Origin: a bacterium
GTDB taxonomy: Bacteria > Ratteibacteria > UBA8468 > B48-G9 > JAFGKM01
Direction of reading: 5' to 3'
Assembly: GCA_023230585.1 (NCBI GenBank)
Contig: JALNXB010000004.1
Span: 1-64,000, forward strand
Length of the DNA: 64,000 bases
Shown piece after piece: positions 8,033 through 15,875 of the stretch (the stretch's first letter is position 1; every line of letters starts with the position of its first letter). A model generated the notes under the pieces. That model did not search any database. It was given only the letters and a program-made list of their open reading frames with translations, and was not told where the DNA came from. Both the position numbers and the translations under genes were made by a program.

Positions 8033-9874
8033 TTAAAGCCATATAATTTTGAAAGAGAATATGTTTTTTCCTTCTACAGTTGTTAGAAAAGTGCCATCAT
8101 CAAGTGTTGAAATAAAAGATGTTTTTCCTGAAAGGTCATATCTCCATAATTTTTTCTTATCTTGAGAAAGTAGATAAAAATAGTTTCCCTTTTTACCAGT
8201 CATAAGTTTTAATATTTCTTGACTAAACGCTGAATATTGAATATCTTGTCCATCTTCAAAATTTATTATTTCGTTTCCAATCTCATCAAAGAGAAAAGTT
8301 CTACCCCTAACTGTTACTGCACAATTATAATTGTTTTTTGAAACCTTTATGCTAAAAACTCTGTTATTAAGGTTCTTCTTCCATAAGACATTACCTTCAT
8401 CGGAGATAGCCCAATATTGACCGTTTTCCATACCAATAAATACTTTGTCTGATCTATTAGATATCTTTATTGAAGAAACCCATTGAGGAAGTTGTTCTTT
8501 CCAGAAAGTTTCTCCTTTCTTGTCTTTAAAAACAACTTCATTATTTATGCTATAAACAAGAAACCTACCATCGTTGGCAATATCTATGCCTCTTGCATAA
8601 TTGTTAACTTTATGTTTCCAGCTTATTCCGCCTTTAAGACTAGCAAAATATAGTATACCGTTTAAAGACGTCCAAGAAAAATATTGTCCGCACGGAGAAA
8701 TTGAAACTTTAACAATTTTTTCTGGTAAATTAAATTTTCTTAAAAGGGTGCCTCGCGAGTTAAGGATAGATACTAAACCACTTTCAGTTCCTATTATGAT
8801 ATTTTTAGAGTTTTCGGAAAAACTAAAATCTGTAACAAAACTGTCTGCTTCGTAACTCCATAAAAGTTTATTTTCTGGGATAAAAAGGTTTTCAGGTATA
8901 TCTTTATTCTGAAATTGGTAAGTAAACCTTTTAACAAAATTGTGTAAATATTCATAAGATTCGGTTTTGTATTCATAAGTTTTTAACCATTTAATCTTTA
9001 ACGGGTCAAAAACATCTACCTGGAAAATATAATAATCGTCTATTCTTGTAAGTACAGGTCTCAAAATATAATTTGCGTTAACCATCTTTCCAAGGTTAGA
9101 CAACTCTTCTTCATATTTTAACAAATCTTCAACTGTTATTTCTAACTCAGACATACTCTTATCAACAGCAAGTCTGTTAACAGTTATATAATTCTCCATA
9201 CTGTTTATCTCTTCAGAAACTATTTTTTGTATATCCTCTTTAATAAATTCTGGAATATTTCTAAAAAGAGTATTTAAAGTTAAAACAGATGGTTTAGTTA
9301 ATATTGTCTTTATTCTATCAATTTTTCTTGTTAATAAAGAGTTTGAATAGACTTTACCGTGAAAATTTTTCGATTCAAGAGATTTAATAACTTCTTCATA
9401 TAAAACCTTTGCATCTCGCCACATCTTTTCGTTTTCAAAAATATTAGCCATCTTCATCATATAATCGGTATCAGGTATTATGGATAATTCCTGGTATGTG
9501 GAGTAATTAATTAGTGCTTCCTTTGGTCGTTTATGTTGGTATGCAAAATCTCCCATTATTCTGTAAAGATACGCCTCTGGGGAAGCATATTTTAACAATT
9601 TCAAGGATTCCCCTTTCTGGGGCCATCCCTTTGGCCAGTTGTGTGGGTTGAAAGGTTTTCCTTCGTCGGTCTTCCTTTTGGCTAATCTTAGATAAGAATC
9701 TGCCCTCGTTAAATCCCCTTTAGAATCATAAAAATCTGCTCTTTCTATATAAACCCATACTTTTTCTGGAAAAACGAACTTTAATCTTCTATTATTCTTA
9801 TACCATTCTGAAGCGTTTAACAGGTTAGTTAAAAGTAATAAAACCAAAATAATAGTATTTCTTATATTTTTCAT
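8033..9874 (-). CDS. Exported TPR / CsgG-LpoB-like / beta-propeller protein
   Basis: Function unknown. From the ATG at 9874 (GGGAG just upstream, inside the end of the previous gene) the protein starts with MKNIRNTIILVLLLLTNLLN, a signal peptide. TPR-like helices follow (about residues 40-190). A middle part (about 200-330) resembles the CsgG/LpoB-type fold in pattern: a helix, then a KMVNANYILRPVLTRI segment. About seven four-stranded blades of a WD/PQQ-type propeller end the protein, each with a recurring 'G..W' or 'G..L' edge (LLWSYEAD, GISWKHKV, ETFWKEQL, NVLWKKNL, KLWRYDL). It is last in the murG operon and is translationally coupled to the HEAT/CBM9 gene. A periplasmic scaffold role is likely, but this is inference. 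Confidence 0.7.
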   Translation of the reverse strand: MKNIRNTIILVLLLLTNLLNASEWYKNNRRLKFVFPEKVWVYIERADFYDSKGDLTRADSYLRLAKRKTDEGKPFNPHNWPKGWPQKGESLKLLKYASPEAYLYRIMGDFAYQHKRPKEALINYSTYQELSIIPDTDYMMKMANIFENEKMWRDAKVLYEEVIKSLESKNFHGKVYSNSLLTRKIDRIKTILTKPSVLTLNTLFRNIPEFIKEDIQKIVSEEINSMENYITVNRLAVDKSMSELEITVEDLLKYEEELSNLGKMVNANYILRPVLTRIDDYYIFQVDVFDPLKIKWLKTYEYKTESYEYLHNFVKRFTYQFQNKDIPENLFIPENKLLWSYEADSFVTDFSFSENSKNIIIGTESGLVSILNSRGTLLRKFNLPEKIVKVSISPCGQYFSWTSLNGILYFASLKGGISWKHKVNNYARGIDIANDGRFLVYSINNEVVFKDKKGETFWKEQLPQWVSSIKISNRSDKVFIGMENGQYWAISDEGNVLWKKNLNNRVFSIKVSKNNYNCAVTVRGRTFLFDEIGNEIINFEDGQDIQYSAFSQEILKLMTGKKGNYFYLLSQDKKKLWRYDLSGKTSFISTLDDGTFLTTVEGKNIFSFKIIWL

Positions 9875-9875
9875 T

Positions 9876-12497
9876 TTACTCCCTGAAATTGATAATCCCA
9901 AATTGTTCAGGGTTATCAATTCTGCCTGTCCAGGTTGTTAACGGAACTTGCTGGGAATCTCTTTGAAAATTTATACCCCAGCTACTATGCAATAGAGATT
10001 TATTTATCTGTAAATCTTTTAAGGGTATAGACATTTCAAGAACCCATCTTGATTTTTCTATTGTGATTGCAGATTGCCACCCTGATACCCCTTCTTTTTG
10101 AGTTTCATTGTTCTGATATAACTTCCATACATAGTTATATTTTATATCCCCCAAAGGATGTACAACAAACTGGTACCATTCATCTTCTGAATTTAATGGA
10201 TTTATTGAAACAGTAATAAAATCCCTTGAATTGAGTGTTAAATTTGTAGCGTTCGGGTCATCACAGATAAAGAGAAGGTATAGGTTGTCTTTGTCGTGCC
10301 CTGAAGCAACCTTTGTTTGGATGTTTGAAGGGACTTTTTCATCATCAATCAAAACAAAGTCACCTTCCTTTTGAGATGTCCTCCAAAACCTTTCTTTATC
10401 AGAACCATCTATAACTATTTTTTCTTTAACAGTTTTTGCATATATTACTTTGGAAGATATTTCCATTATGCCGATTTTTTCTAAGGCAAGTTTTTCTCTA
10501 ATTAGTGGTACTCTTCTTCTTAGGGTTGAAGGAATACCTGTATCTGAAAGATATCTGTTCGCTTGAGTTCTTATTGGTTCTATAGATTCTTCTGACAACC
10601 TAACGAGAGTTTCTAATCCTTTATCTTCTCCTATTCTTGCAAGAGCCCACGCAGAAAGAAGTTTAACTTCTAACTCTGAATCTATCATACTTCTAAGAAG
10701 ATAAGTTGAAGATCGCCTGTTAGATAAAAAAACAAAAATTTCAGCTGCAAGTTTCTGGTACTCAACATTGCTACTTTGAATATATTTCACTCCAAAAGGA
10801 AAAGCGTCAGAAACATTCATCTTAGCAAGAGCCCACGCACATATAACTTGGTATTCAGGGTCAAAGTGGCGTGTCCCAACTTTTAATTGAGGGATTGCAT
10901 CTCTATATTTTGACTCCCCTATAGCAAAAGCCGCAAGTTTTTTGATATTCATATCAGATTCTTGGATAAGGGTTTTTAAACTTCTGCCATAAGTTCGAGA
11001 AGGAACTTCTTTTGATATCAGAAGCATCTTTTCTCTAACTTCGGGATATTTGCTGTACGCCATTTTAAGTAATAAATTCGTAAGTTGTCTTGAACCAGAA
11101 AGAATCTCAATCTTATTTAAAGAAACCTCTCTTTCTCTTTTATCAGTGCTTCTTATTTTATATGAAAGTTCATCTATTATCTTGCCAATTAGAAAACTCG
11201 ACTGTCTTTTTACTTGTCGGTTCTTTTCGTATCTTTCTTGGTAAACAAGAATTTTTAAGTAATCATCGTCATATCTAAAAGTGTTATATAAGGCCTTTAT
11301 TGCAGAGTGTCTAAAAGAGGCATCTTCATCTTTTGCTTTTTCAATAAGAAACTCTTTTACAGAATCTCCTTTGCCAATATTGCCAAGAATAGTAAACGCT
11401 TTAATTCTTGAGTTGTGCGGAAATGTGTCATTATCAATAAAAGTTTGTAATAGTTCATAAAAAACAGGGTCATTTATATCTCTGATTAATTTTTCAGCAT
11501 ACTCCCTTATTTGAGGTGAGTTATCCCCAAGTTTTTCAACTATATAAGGGTAAGAGAGAGGTTCACGAAAATTCTCAAGAGCCCACAATGAGTACATTCT
11601 AACCCTGTCATCTTTATCAATTAAGGCGTTAGATATACCAGTAAGGCTTTCAGAAGATTTTAGTCTAACAAGAGTTTTAATGCTTTCTATCTTCACCTGT
11701 GTGGATTCTTCTAACAGAAGACTCTCTATCTCTTTATTGGCATCTTCTGATTTAAATTTCTCTATAGCCCATAAAGCCCTTATTTTTATCTCGTCTTTTT
11801 CATCTTCAAGCATCTTTATAAAAGAAGGAATCGCTCTTTTATCTTTTGACGCCTCAAGTGCCCATAATGTTCGGAGTCTAACCTCTGGATCTAAGTTGTC
11901 AACAGAATCAAGTAATGGTTTAATCTGGTTATCTGGCAACTTTTTGAACGCTGCACGGGAATTGTCTTTCCACATAAGACTAAATAAAGCCCATAAAAGT
12001 TTGGCTTTAACATCTTGGTTTGTATCGGTTAATTTTGATACAATAAAAGGTACAGTTGTTTCATCACCATATTTGTTTAGCCCAATAGCTGAATAATACC
12101 TTACTTGCCAATAAGAATCTTTCATACCTTTTTTAAAATCTTCAACAGATGTCTCTTCTCCATATTTAACTAATCCTTGTATTCCGTATAGTCGTACCTG
12201 CCAATATGTATCATCAAGAGTTTTTTTGTAATAAGGGATGCAGGTAGAATCACCAAGTTGTAAAAGAGCAAAAGAAATTTTTGTTCGAACTTCATCGTTC
12301 TTTTCAGTACTCAAAACAGCCCCAAGTTCAGGTAAATATATTTTATTACCTGACTTAACCATTTTATCAATTATCTCTATTTTCTTCTGCTTTGTTCCAA
12401 AATTTAATCCTCTTATCTCTACATTATCTTTTGCATAAGAAAGTGAAAATGAAATCATACTAAATACTATTGTTGCAATTTTAATTTTTTTAATCAT
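9876..12497 (-). CDS. Exported HEAT-repeat protein with C-terminal CBM9-like domain
   Basis: Function unknown. A signal peptide (MIKKIKIATIVFSMISFSLSYA, cut near 22/23; about 20 residues of hydrophobic core) is followed by roughly 20 HEAT/armadillo repeats (about residues 30-690). These contain repeated units such as 'VRLYGIQGLVKYG', 'VRYYSAIGLNKYG', 'VRLRTLWALEASK' and 'IKIRALWAIEKFK'. The last 160 residues resemble the carbohydrate-binding CBM9-like/DOMON-type beta sandwich: KIVIDGSDKERFW at the start, DNLYLLFICDD in the middle and WVLEMSIPL near the end. At 873 residues it is a large periplasmic solenoid with a ligand domain. It lies 10 bases after nnrE in the murG operon and is coupled to the propeller gene, which implies a shared envelope role. 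Confidence 0.72.
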   Translation of the reverse strand: MIKKIKIATIVFSMISFSLSYAKDNVEIRGLNFGTKQKKIEIIDKMVKSGNKIYLPELGAVLSTEKNDEVRTKISFALLQLGDSTCIPYYKKTLDDTYWQVRLYGIQGLVKYGEETSVEDFKKGMKDSYWQVRYYSAIGLNKYGDETTVPFIVSKLTDTNQDVKAKLLWALFSLMWKDNSRAAFKKLPDNQIKPLLDSVDNLDPEVRLRTLWALEASKDKRAIPSFIKMLEDEKDEIKIRALWAIEKFKSEDANKEIESLLLEESTQVKIESIKTLVRLKSSESLTGISNALIDKDDRVRMYSLWALENFREPLSYPYIVEKLGDNSPQIREYAEKLIRDINDPVFYELLQTFIDNDTFPHNSRIKAFTILGNIGKGDSVKEFLIEKAKDEDASFRHSAIKALYNTFRYDDDYLKILVYQERYEKNRQVKRQSSFLIGKIIDELSYKIRSTDKREREVSLNKIEILSGSRQLTNLLLKMAYSKYPEVREKMLLISKEVPSRTYGRSLKTLIQESDMNIKKLAAFAIGESKYRDAIPQLKVGTRHFDPEYQVICAWALAKMNVSDAFPFGVKYIQSSNVEYQKLAAEIFVFLSNRRSSTYLLRSMIDSELEVKLLSAWALARIGEDKGLETLVRLSEESIEPIRTQANRYLSDTGIPSTLRRRVPLIREKLALEKIGIMEISSKVIYAKTVKEKIVIDGSDKERFWRTSQKEGDFVLIDDEKVPSNIQTKVASGHDKDNLYLLFICDDPNATNLTLNSRDFITVSINPLNSEDEWYQFVVHPLGDIKYNYVWKLYQNNETQKEGVSGWQSAITIEKSRWVLEMSIPLKDLQINKSLLHSSWGINFQRDSQQVPLTTWTGRIDNPEQFGIINFRE

Positions 12498-12507
12498 TTT
12501 TCTCTCT

Positions 12508-13179
12508 TTAATCGTTGTAAAAAAAAGCAGGAAAACCTATATCAACAATTTTTATTTCACCACAATATTCAGGTCCCTGGTTTATATAAAACCCTTTTTT
12601 AGAAAAACCAAAACTGACAGTTATGTTGCCTTTAATTGCTGAACCACAAACTTCTCCAGTATCAGGATTTAATCCTGAAGGAATATCTGCACATACAACA
12701 AACTTTTTAGATTCATTTATTTTAGAGACCAATTTAGATGTTGGTTCTTTAAGTTCTCCCTTTATACCAGAACCAAAAAGAGCATCAACTAAAATCGGTG
12801 CTTCAACCTTGAAATTATGTAATTTTAACTTATCAACTGAATAAGTTATTATATTCATTTTATGCAAAATATTGAAATTTGTAAAGGATAATTGTGTAAA
12901 GTTGTCTGGAGTGCCAAGAAAAAAGACTTTAACAGGAACTCCAAAATTGAATAAATACCTTGCCGCAACAAAGCCGTCTCCCCCATTATTGCCTTTCCCT
13001 GAAAAAATCCAAACTCTTTTATCTTTGTAATTAGAAAGTTTTTTAAAAACAATTTCTGCAAGAGACCTGCCAGCATTTTCCATTAGAATTTTGCGTGTAA
13101 TCCCAATCTCTTTTTCTGTTTTTTCTTCTATTTGAACAATCTCTTTTACTGTAAGAACTTTTGTTTTCATATTAAACAT
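12508..13179 (-). CDS. nnrE: NAD(P)H-hydrate epimerase
   Basis: Repairs damaged NAD(P)H by epimerising the R form of NAD(P)H hydrate for the dehydratase. The YjeF_N fold is clear: NAGRSLAE, the nucleotide loop SGKGNNGGDGFVAARYL, the catalytic-region segment VDALFGSGIKGEL and CADIPSGLNPDTGE. At 223 residues it is the stand-alone epimerase; the fused NnrD dehydratase domain seen in many bacteria is absent and no nnrD is in the window. The first ATG (13179) overlaps the murC stop by 8 bases, and another ATG lies at 13170. No good ribosome site is seen, so translation probably depends on coupling to murC. Confidence 0.93.
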   Translation of the reverse strand: MFNMKTKVLTVKEIVQIEEKTEKEIGITRKILMENAGRSLAEIVFKKLSNYKDKRVWIFSGKGNNGGDGFVAARYLFNFGVPVKVFFLGTPDNFTQLSFTNFNILHKMNIITYSVDKLKLHNFKVEAPILVDALFGSGIKGELKEPTSKLVSKINESKKFVVCADIPSGLNPDTGEVCGSAIKGNITVSFGFSKKGFYINQGPEYCGEIKIVDIGFPAFFYND

Positions 13180-14563
13180 TTAATTTTGCGATTAACCCTT
13201 TAGCAATTGTATCTACTGGACCTGCTCCAATTGTAAGGATAACGTCTCCTGGTTGAGAAATATCAGCAAGATAATCGACTATCTCGTCAAACGAAGGTAA
13301 ATATATCGCTTCCTGCCCGTTCAAATTGATTTTGTCAACAAGAACCTGTGAAGTAACAAGTTTTTTTTCAAGCAAAGAATCTCTTACAAAAAATATTTCA
13401 GGCACAATAATTTTATCAGCAAGATTAAAAGATTTTGCAAAATCTTTCAATAAAATTCTTGTCCTACTATGTTGATGAGGTTGGAAAACAACAATAAGTC
13501 TTGATTTTGGGAACAACTTCCTCATTGATTTTAAAGTGCAGGTAATTTCTGTTGGGTGATGTCCATAATCGTCAATCACAGTTATCCCTTTTATATTAGC
13601 AAGTACCTCAGACCTTCTATGAACACCTTTAAAATCTTCGATTCCTGTTTTAATAAGTTCAAAAGGAATACCAAAACAGTCGGCGCATATCATTGAAGCA
13701 AGAGAATTTAAAATATTGTGGTGTCCGTGTGTTTTAGATTTTATGGTACCTATCTTTTTCTTTTTATAGCAGTAATCAAACTGTGTAAAATCTTCAAACA
13801 CTTTTATATTTTCTGCGCGGTAATCTCCAGACAAAATACCGTAAGAGATAGTTGATTTATCCTTTAATTTATTGGCAACATTAGTTGTGTGTTTATCATC
13901 AGAACAGTAGATAATCTTTCCACCAGCTTTGAGGTTACCAAAAAAACGCTTGAAAGCTCTTTTTATTTCTGTAATATTTTTATAATAGTCGAGATGGTCT
14001 TTTTCAATATTTGTTACAATTGCAATCTCAGGTGAATAGTTTAAGAATGACCTTCTATATTCACAGGCTTCAACTATAAGAAAATCGCTCGCCCCAACAC
14101 CTGAGTTGTTACCTGAGTTTAGCATTTGCCCACCAATAAGAAATGATGGACAAGCGCCAGCTGACTGTAATATAGATACAACCATAGAGGCAGTTGTAGT
14201 TTTACCGTGGGTACCTGCAACAGCAACACCTCTTTTGGTTTTCATAAGCAACCCAACTGCTTCAGGGTAACTTAGCATAGGAATACCATACTCAAGAGCT
14301 TTTATATATTCAGGATTATCAGGAGCAACAGCGTGAGAATATATAAATATATTTATATCTTTAGTTATATTTTTTTTTGTTTGAGTTAAATGTATTTTTG
14401 CACCCTTAGCTTTCAACTCATCTAAAACAGTAGAGTATGTTTTATCAGAACCTACGACTTCTTTATTTATATTTAACAACATTCTTCCAAGACCGCTCAT
14501 TCCTGTACCACCAATACCAGTCATATATATTTTCTTGGAAGACTCAAGTAGATTATTTTTCAT
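13172..14563 (-). CDS. murC: UDP-N-acetylmuramate--L-alanine ligase MurC
   Basis: Adds L-alanine to UDP-MurNAc, the first amino acid of the peptidoglycan stem. The three Mur-ligase domains are present: an N-terminal Rossmann domain with TGIGGTGMSGLG (residues 15-26), a central ATPase domain with GTHGKTTT (117-124), and a C-terminal domain with VIDDYGHHPTE and VFQPHQHSRT. The 463-residue length is normal. Its first 11 bases overlap the end of murG, indicating coupled translation. murB and ddl, often next to murC, are not here; nnrE and two exported proteins follow instead. Confidence 0.96.
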   Translation of the reverse strand: MKNNLLESSKKIYMTGIGGTGMSGLGRMLLNINKEVVGSDKTYSTVLDELKAKGAKIHLTQTKKNITKDINIFIYSHAVAPDNPEYIKALEYGIPMLSYPEAVGLLMKTKRGVAVAGTHGKTTTASMVVSILQSAGACPSFLIGGQMLNSGNNSGVGASDFLIVEACEYRRSFLNYSPEIAIVTNIEKDHLDYYKNITEIKRAFKRFFGNLKAGGKIIYCSDDKHTTNVANKLKDKSTISYGILSGDYRAENIKVFEDFTQFDYCYKKKKIGTIKSKTHGHHNILNSLASMICADCFGIPFELIKTGIEDFKGVHRRSEVLANIKGITVIDDYGHHPTEITCTLKSMRKLFPKSRLIVVFQPHQHSRTRILLKDFAKSFNLADKIIVPEIFFVRDSLLEKKLVTSQVLVDKINLNGQEAIYLPSFDEIVDYLADISQPGDVILTIGAGPVDTIAKGLIAKLNV

Positions 14564-15635
14564 TTTTTACCAATCCAAGTATTAAGTTTGTATTTTTTTC
14601 TTCAAAATCAACGATAGAAAAATTTTTCATATTTTTCTGTATTTCGCTTCTGTTTTTAAGAAAATTATCAAAGAAATGAGGAAACTCTTTCAAATTTTTC
14701 TCATTCTGTTTTATAACTGCACATCCTCCTCTTTCTTCAAAATAGGAAGCGTTAAATGCTTGGTGTGCACCTGCATAAGGGTAAGGAACTATGACAGCAG
14801 GAATTTTCCAAGCATTAATCTCAGTAAGAGTTCCAGCTCCAGCTCTGCAAATAACTACGTCAGCACAACTGTATAGTTGTGCCATATCAAAGTAGAATTT
14901 AAATACTTTAGCTGAGATTCTATTTTTATCGTACAATCTTTGCAATTTTTCAGGAGTTCCACCTGTTAGATGTAAAAACTGTAAATCTAAACCTTTTAAG
15001 TAAGACACGTTTTCGGTAATAAGTCTATTTAAAAAATCTGCACCTTGGCTTCCTCCAAAAACAAGAATAGTTAAACGTTTGGAAGAGAACCCAAAATCTT
15101 TAAGAATCTTGCTTTTATCAAAATTTTCAGTAAAATCTTTAATAAGAGGAAAACCTGTATGAAAAGTGTTCCTAATAGGGTAACCCTCAAAAACTGGAAA
15201 AGTTATAGCTATCTTATCAGCAAAATATTTTGATAGTTTGGTTACTTTGCCCATTTTATAGTTTTGCTCATGGACAAAAATCTTTATACCGAGTACCTTT
15301 GAAGCAAGTAAATAAGGTACTGTGGTATAACTACCAGTAATAACTATAGCCTTAAATCTTTTATGAACTAAATGTAAGAAAGCTCTAAAAAAAACATAAA
15401 TAAATTTTAATGGGGAGAAAATATCTTTACAAGATAACCTTGCATAAGGTATAGTAACAAAACTAAACTCTTTCTTTTTAAGCCATTTTTGTATATAATT
15501 TTTATGTGGTACAAAAAAAGAGATATCTACATTGTTTTTATTTCGTAATTGCTCCCCTATTGCAAGACCGGGAAAAAAGTGACCCCCAGTAGAGCCAGTA
15601 ACAATGGCAATTTTTATTTTATCTGTTTTGTCCAT
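14553..15635 (-). CDS. murG: UDP-GlcNAc:undecaprenyl-PP-MurNAc-pentapeptide transferase MurG
   Basis: GT28 glycosyltransferase that makes lipid II at the cytoplasmic face of the membrane. Seen are the G-loop TGSTGGHFFPG (residues 13-23; usually GGTGGH), HEQNYKMGK, the second G-loop VFGGSQGADFLN near 200, and the UDP-GlcNAc-binding region CRAGAGTLTEI. The length of 360 fits. It heads a five-gene operon. No Shine-Dalgarno is visible; instead an extended -10 box (TGTTATAAT) ends only 6 bases before the ATG, so the mRNA may be leaderless. Confidence 0.94.
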   Translation of the reverse strand: MDKTDKIKIAIVTGSTGGHFFPGLAIGEQLRNKNNVDISFFVPHKNYIQKWLKKKEFSFVTIPYARLSCKDIFSPLKFIYVFFRAFLHLVHKRFKAIVITGSYTTVPYLLASKVLGIKIFVHEQNYKMGKVTKLSKYFADKIAITFPVFEGYPIRNTFHTGFPLIKDFTENFDKSKILKDFGFSSKRLTILVFGGSQGADFLNRLITENVSYLKGLDLQFLHLTGGTPEKLQRLYDKNRISAKVFKFYFDMAQLYSCADVVICRAGAGTLTEINAWKIPAVIVPYPYAGAHQAFNASYFEERGGCAVIKQNEKNLKEFPHFFDNFLKNRSEIQKNMKNFSIVDFEEKNTNLILGLVKNEK

Positions 15636-15641
15636 TAGTAT

Positions 15642-15650
15642 ATTATAACA
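15642..15650 (-). promoter_or_regulatory. Extended -10 promoter of murG (leaderless candidate)
   Basis: On the minus strand TGTTATAAT is followed by six bases and then the murG ATG. This spacing would place the transcription start at or next to the initiation codon. No convincing -35 hexamer is seen, which is usual for TGn-extended promoters. Confidence 0.5.
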
Positions 15651-15795
15651 GAAATTTAAAAATTTTTCTTATTTTTTTAAAGTATTATAATAAAAGGTTA
15701 AAAAGTGATTATTATTAAGGTATTATGATAAACATAAAAAGGGAAAAGAAAAAACTCTGCTTACTTAAAGGTTAGGCGGATAAACCATACTTCTC

Positions 15796-15835
15796 TCTCC
15801 TTTGGAACTACTCAAGATAAATCCCACAGAGGAGA
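15796..15835 (+). promoter_or_regulatory. Hairpin in the topA leader
   Basis: TCTCCTTTGG and CCACAGAGGAGA can pair as a stem of about 10 base pairs with small bulges around an 18-base loop. It ends about 40 bases before the topA start and 25 bases before its AAAGGAG site. It may be a leader structure; I do not recognise it as a known riboswitch or RNA family. Confidence 0.3.
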
Positions 15836-15875
15836 AGGAGCATAGTGCTAATTTAATAGAGAAAGGAGATTAAAA

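Noticed and set aside
11680..12096. 138-codon open frame antisense to the HEAT-repeat gene
   Set aside because: It mirrors the periodic HEAT coding sequence, is serine-rich as expected for a shadow frame, and has no ribosome site.
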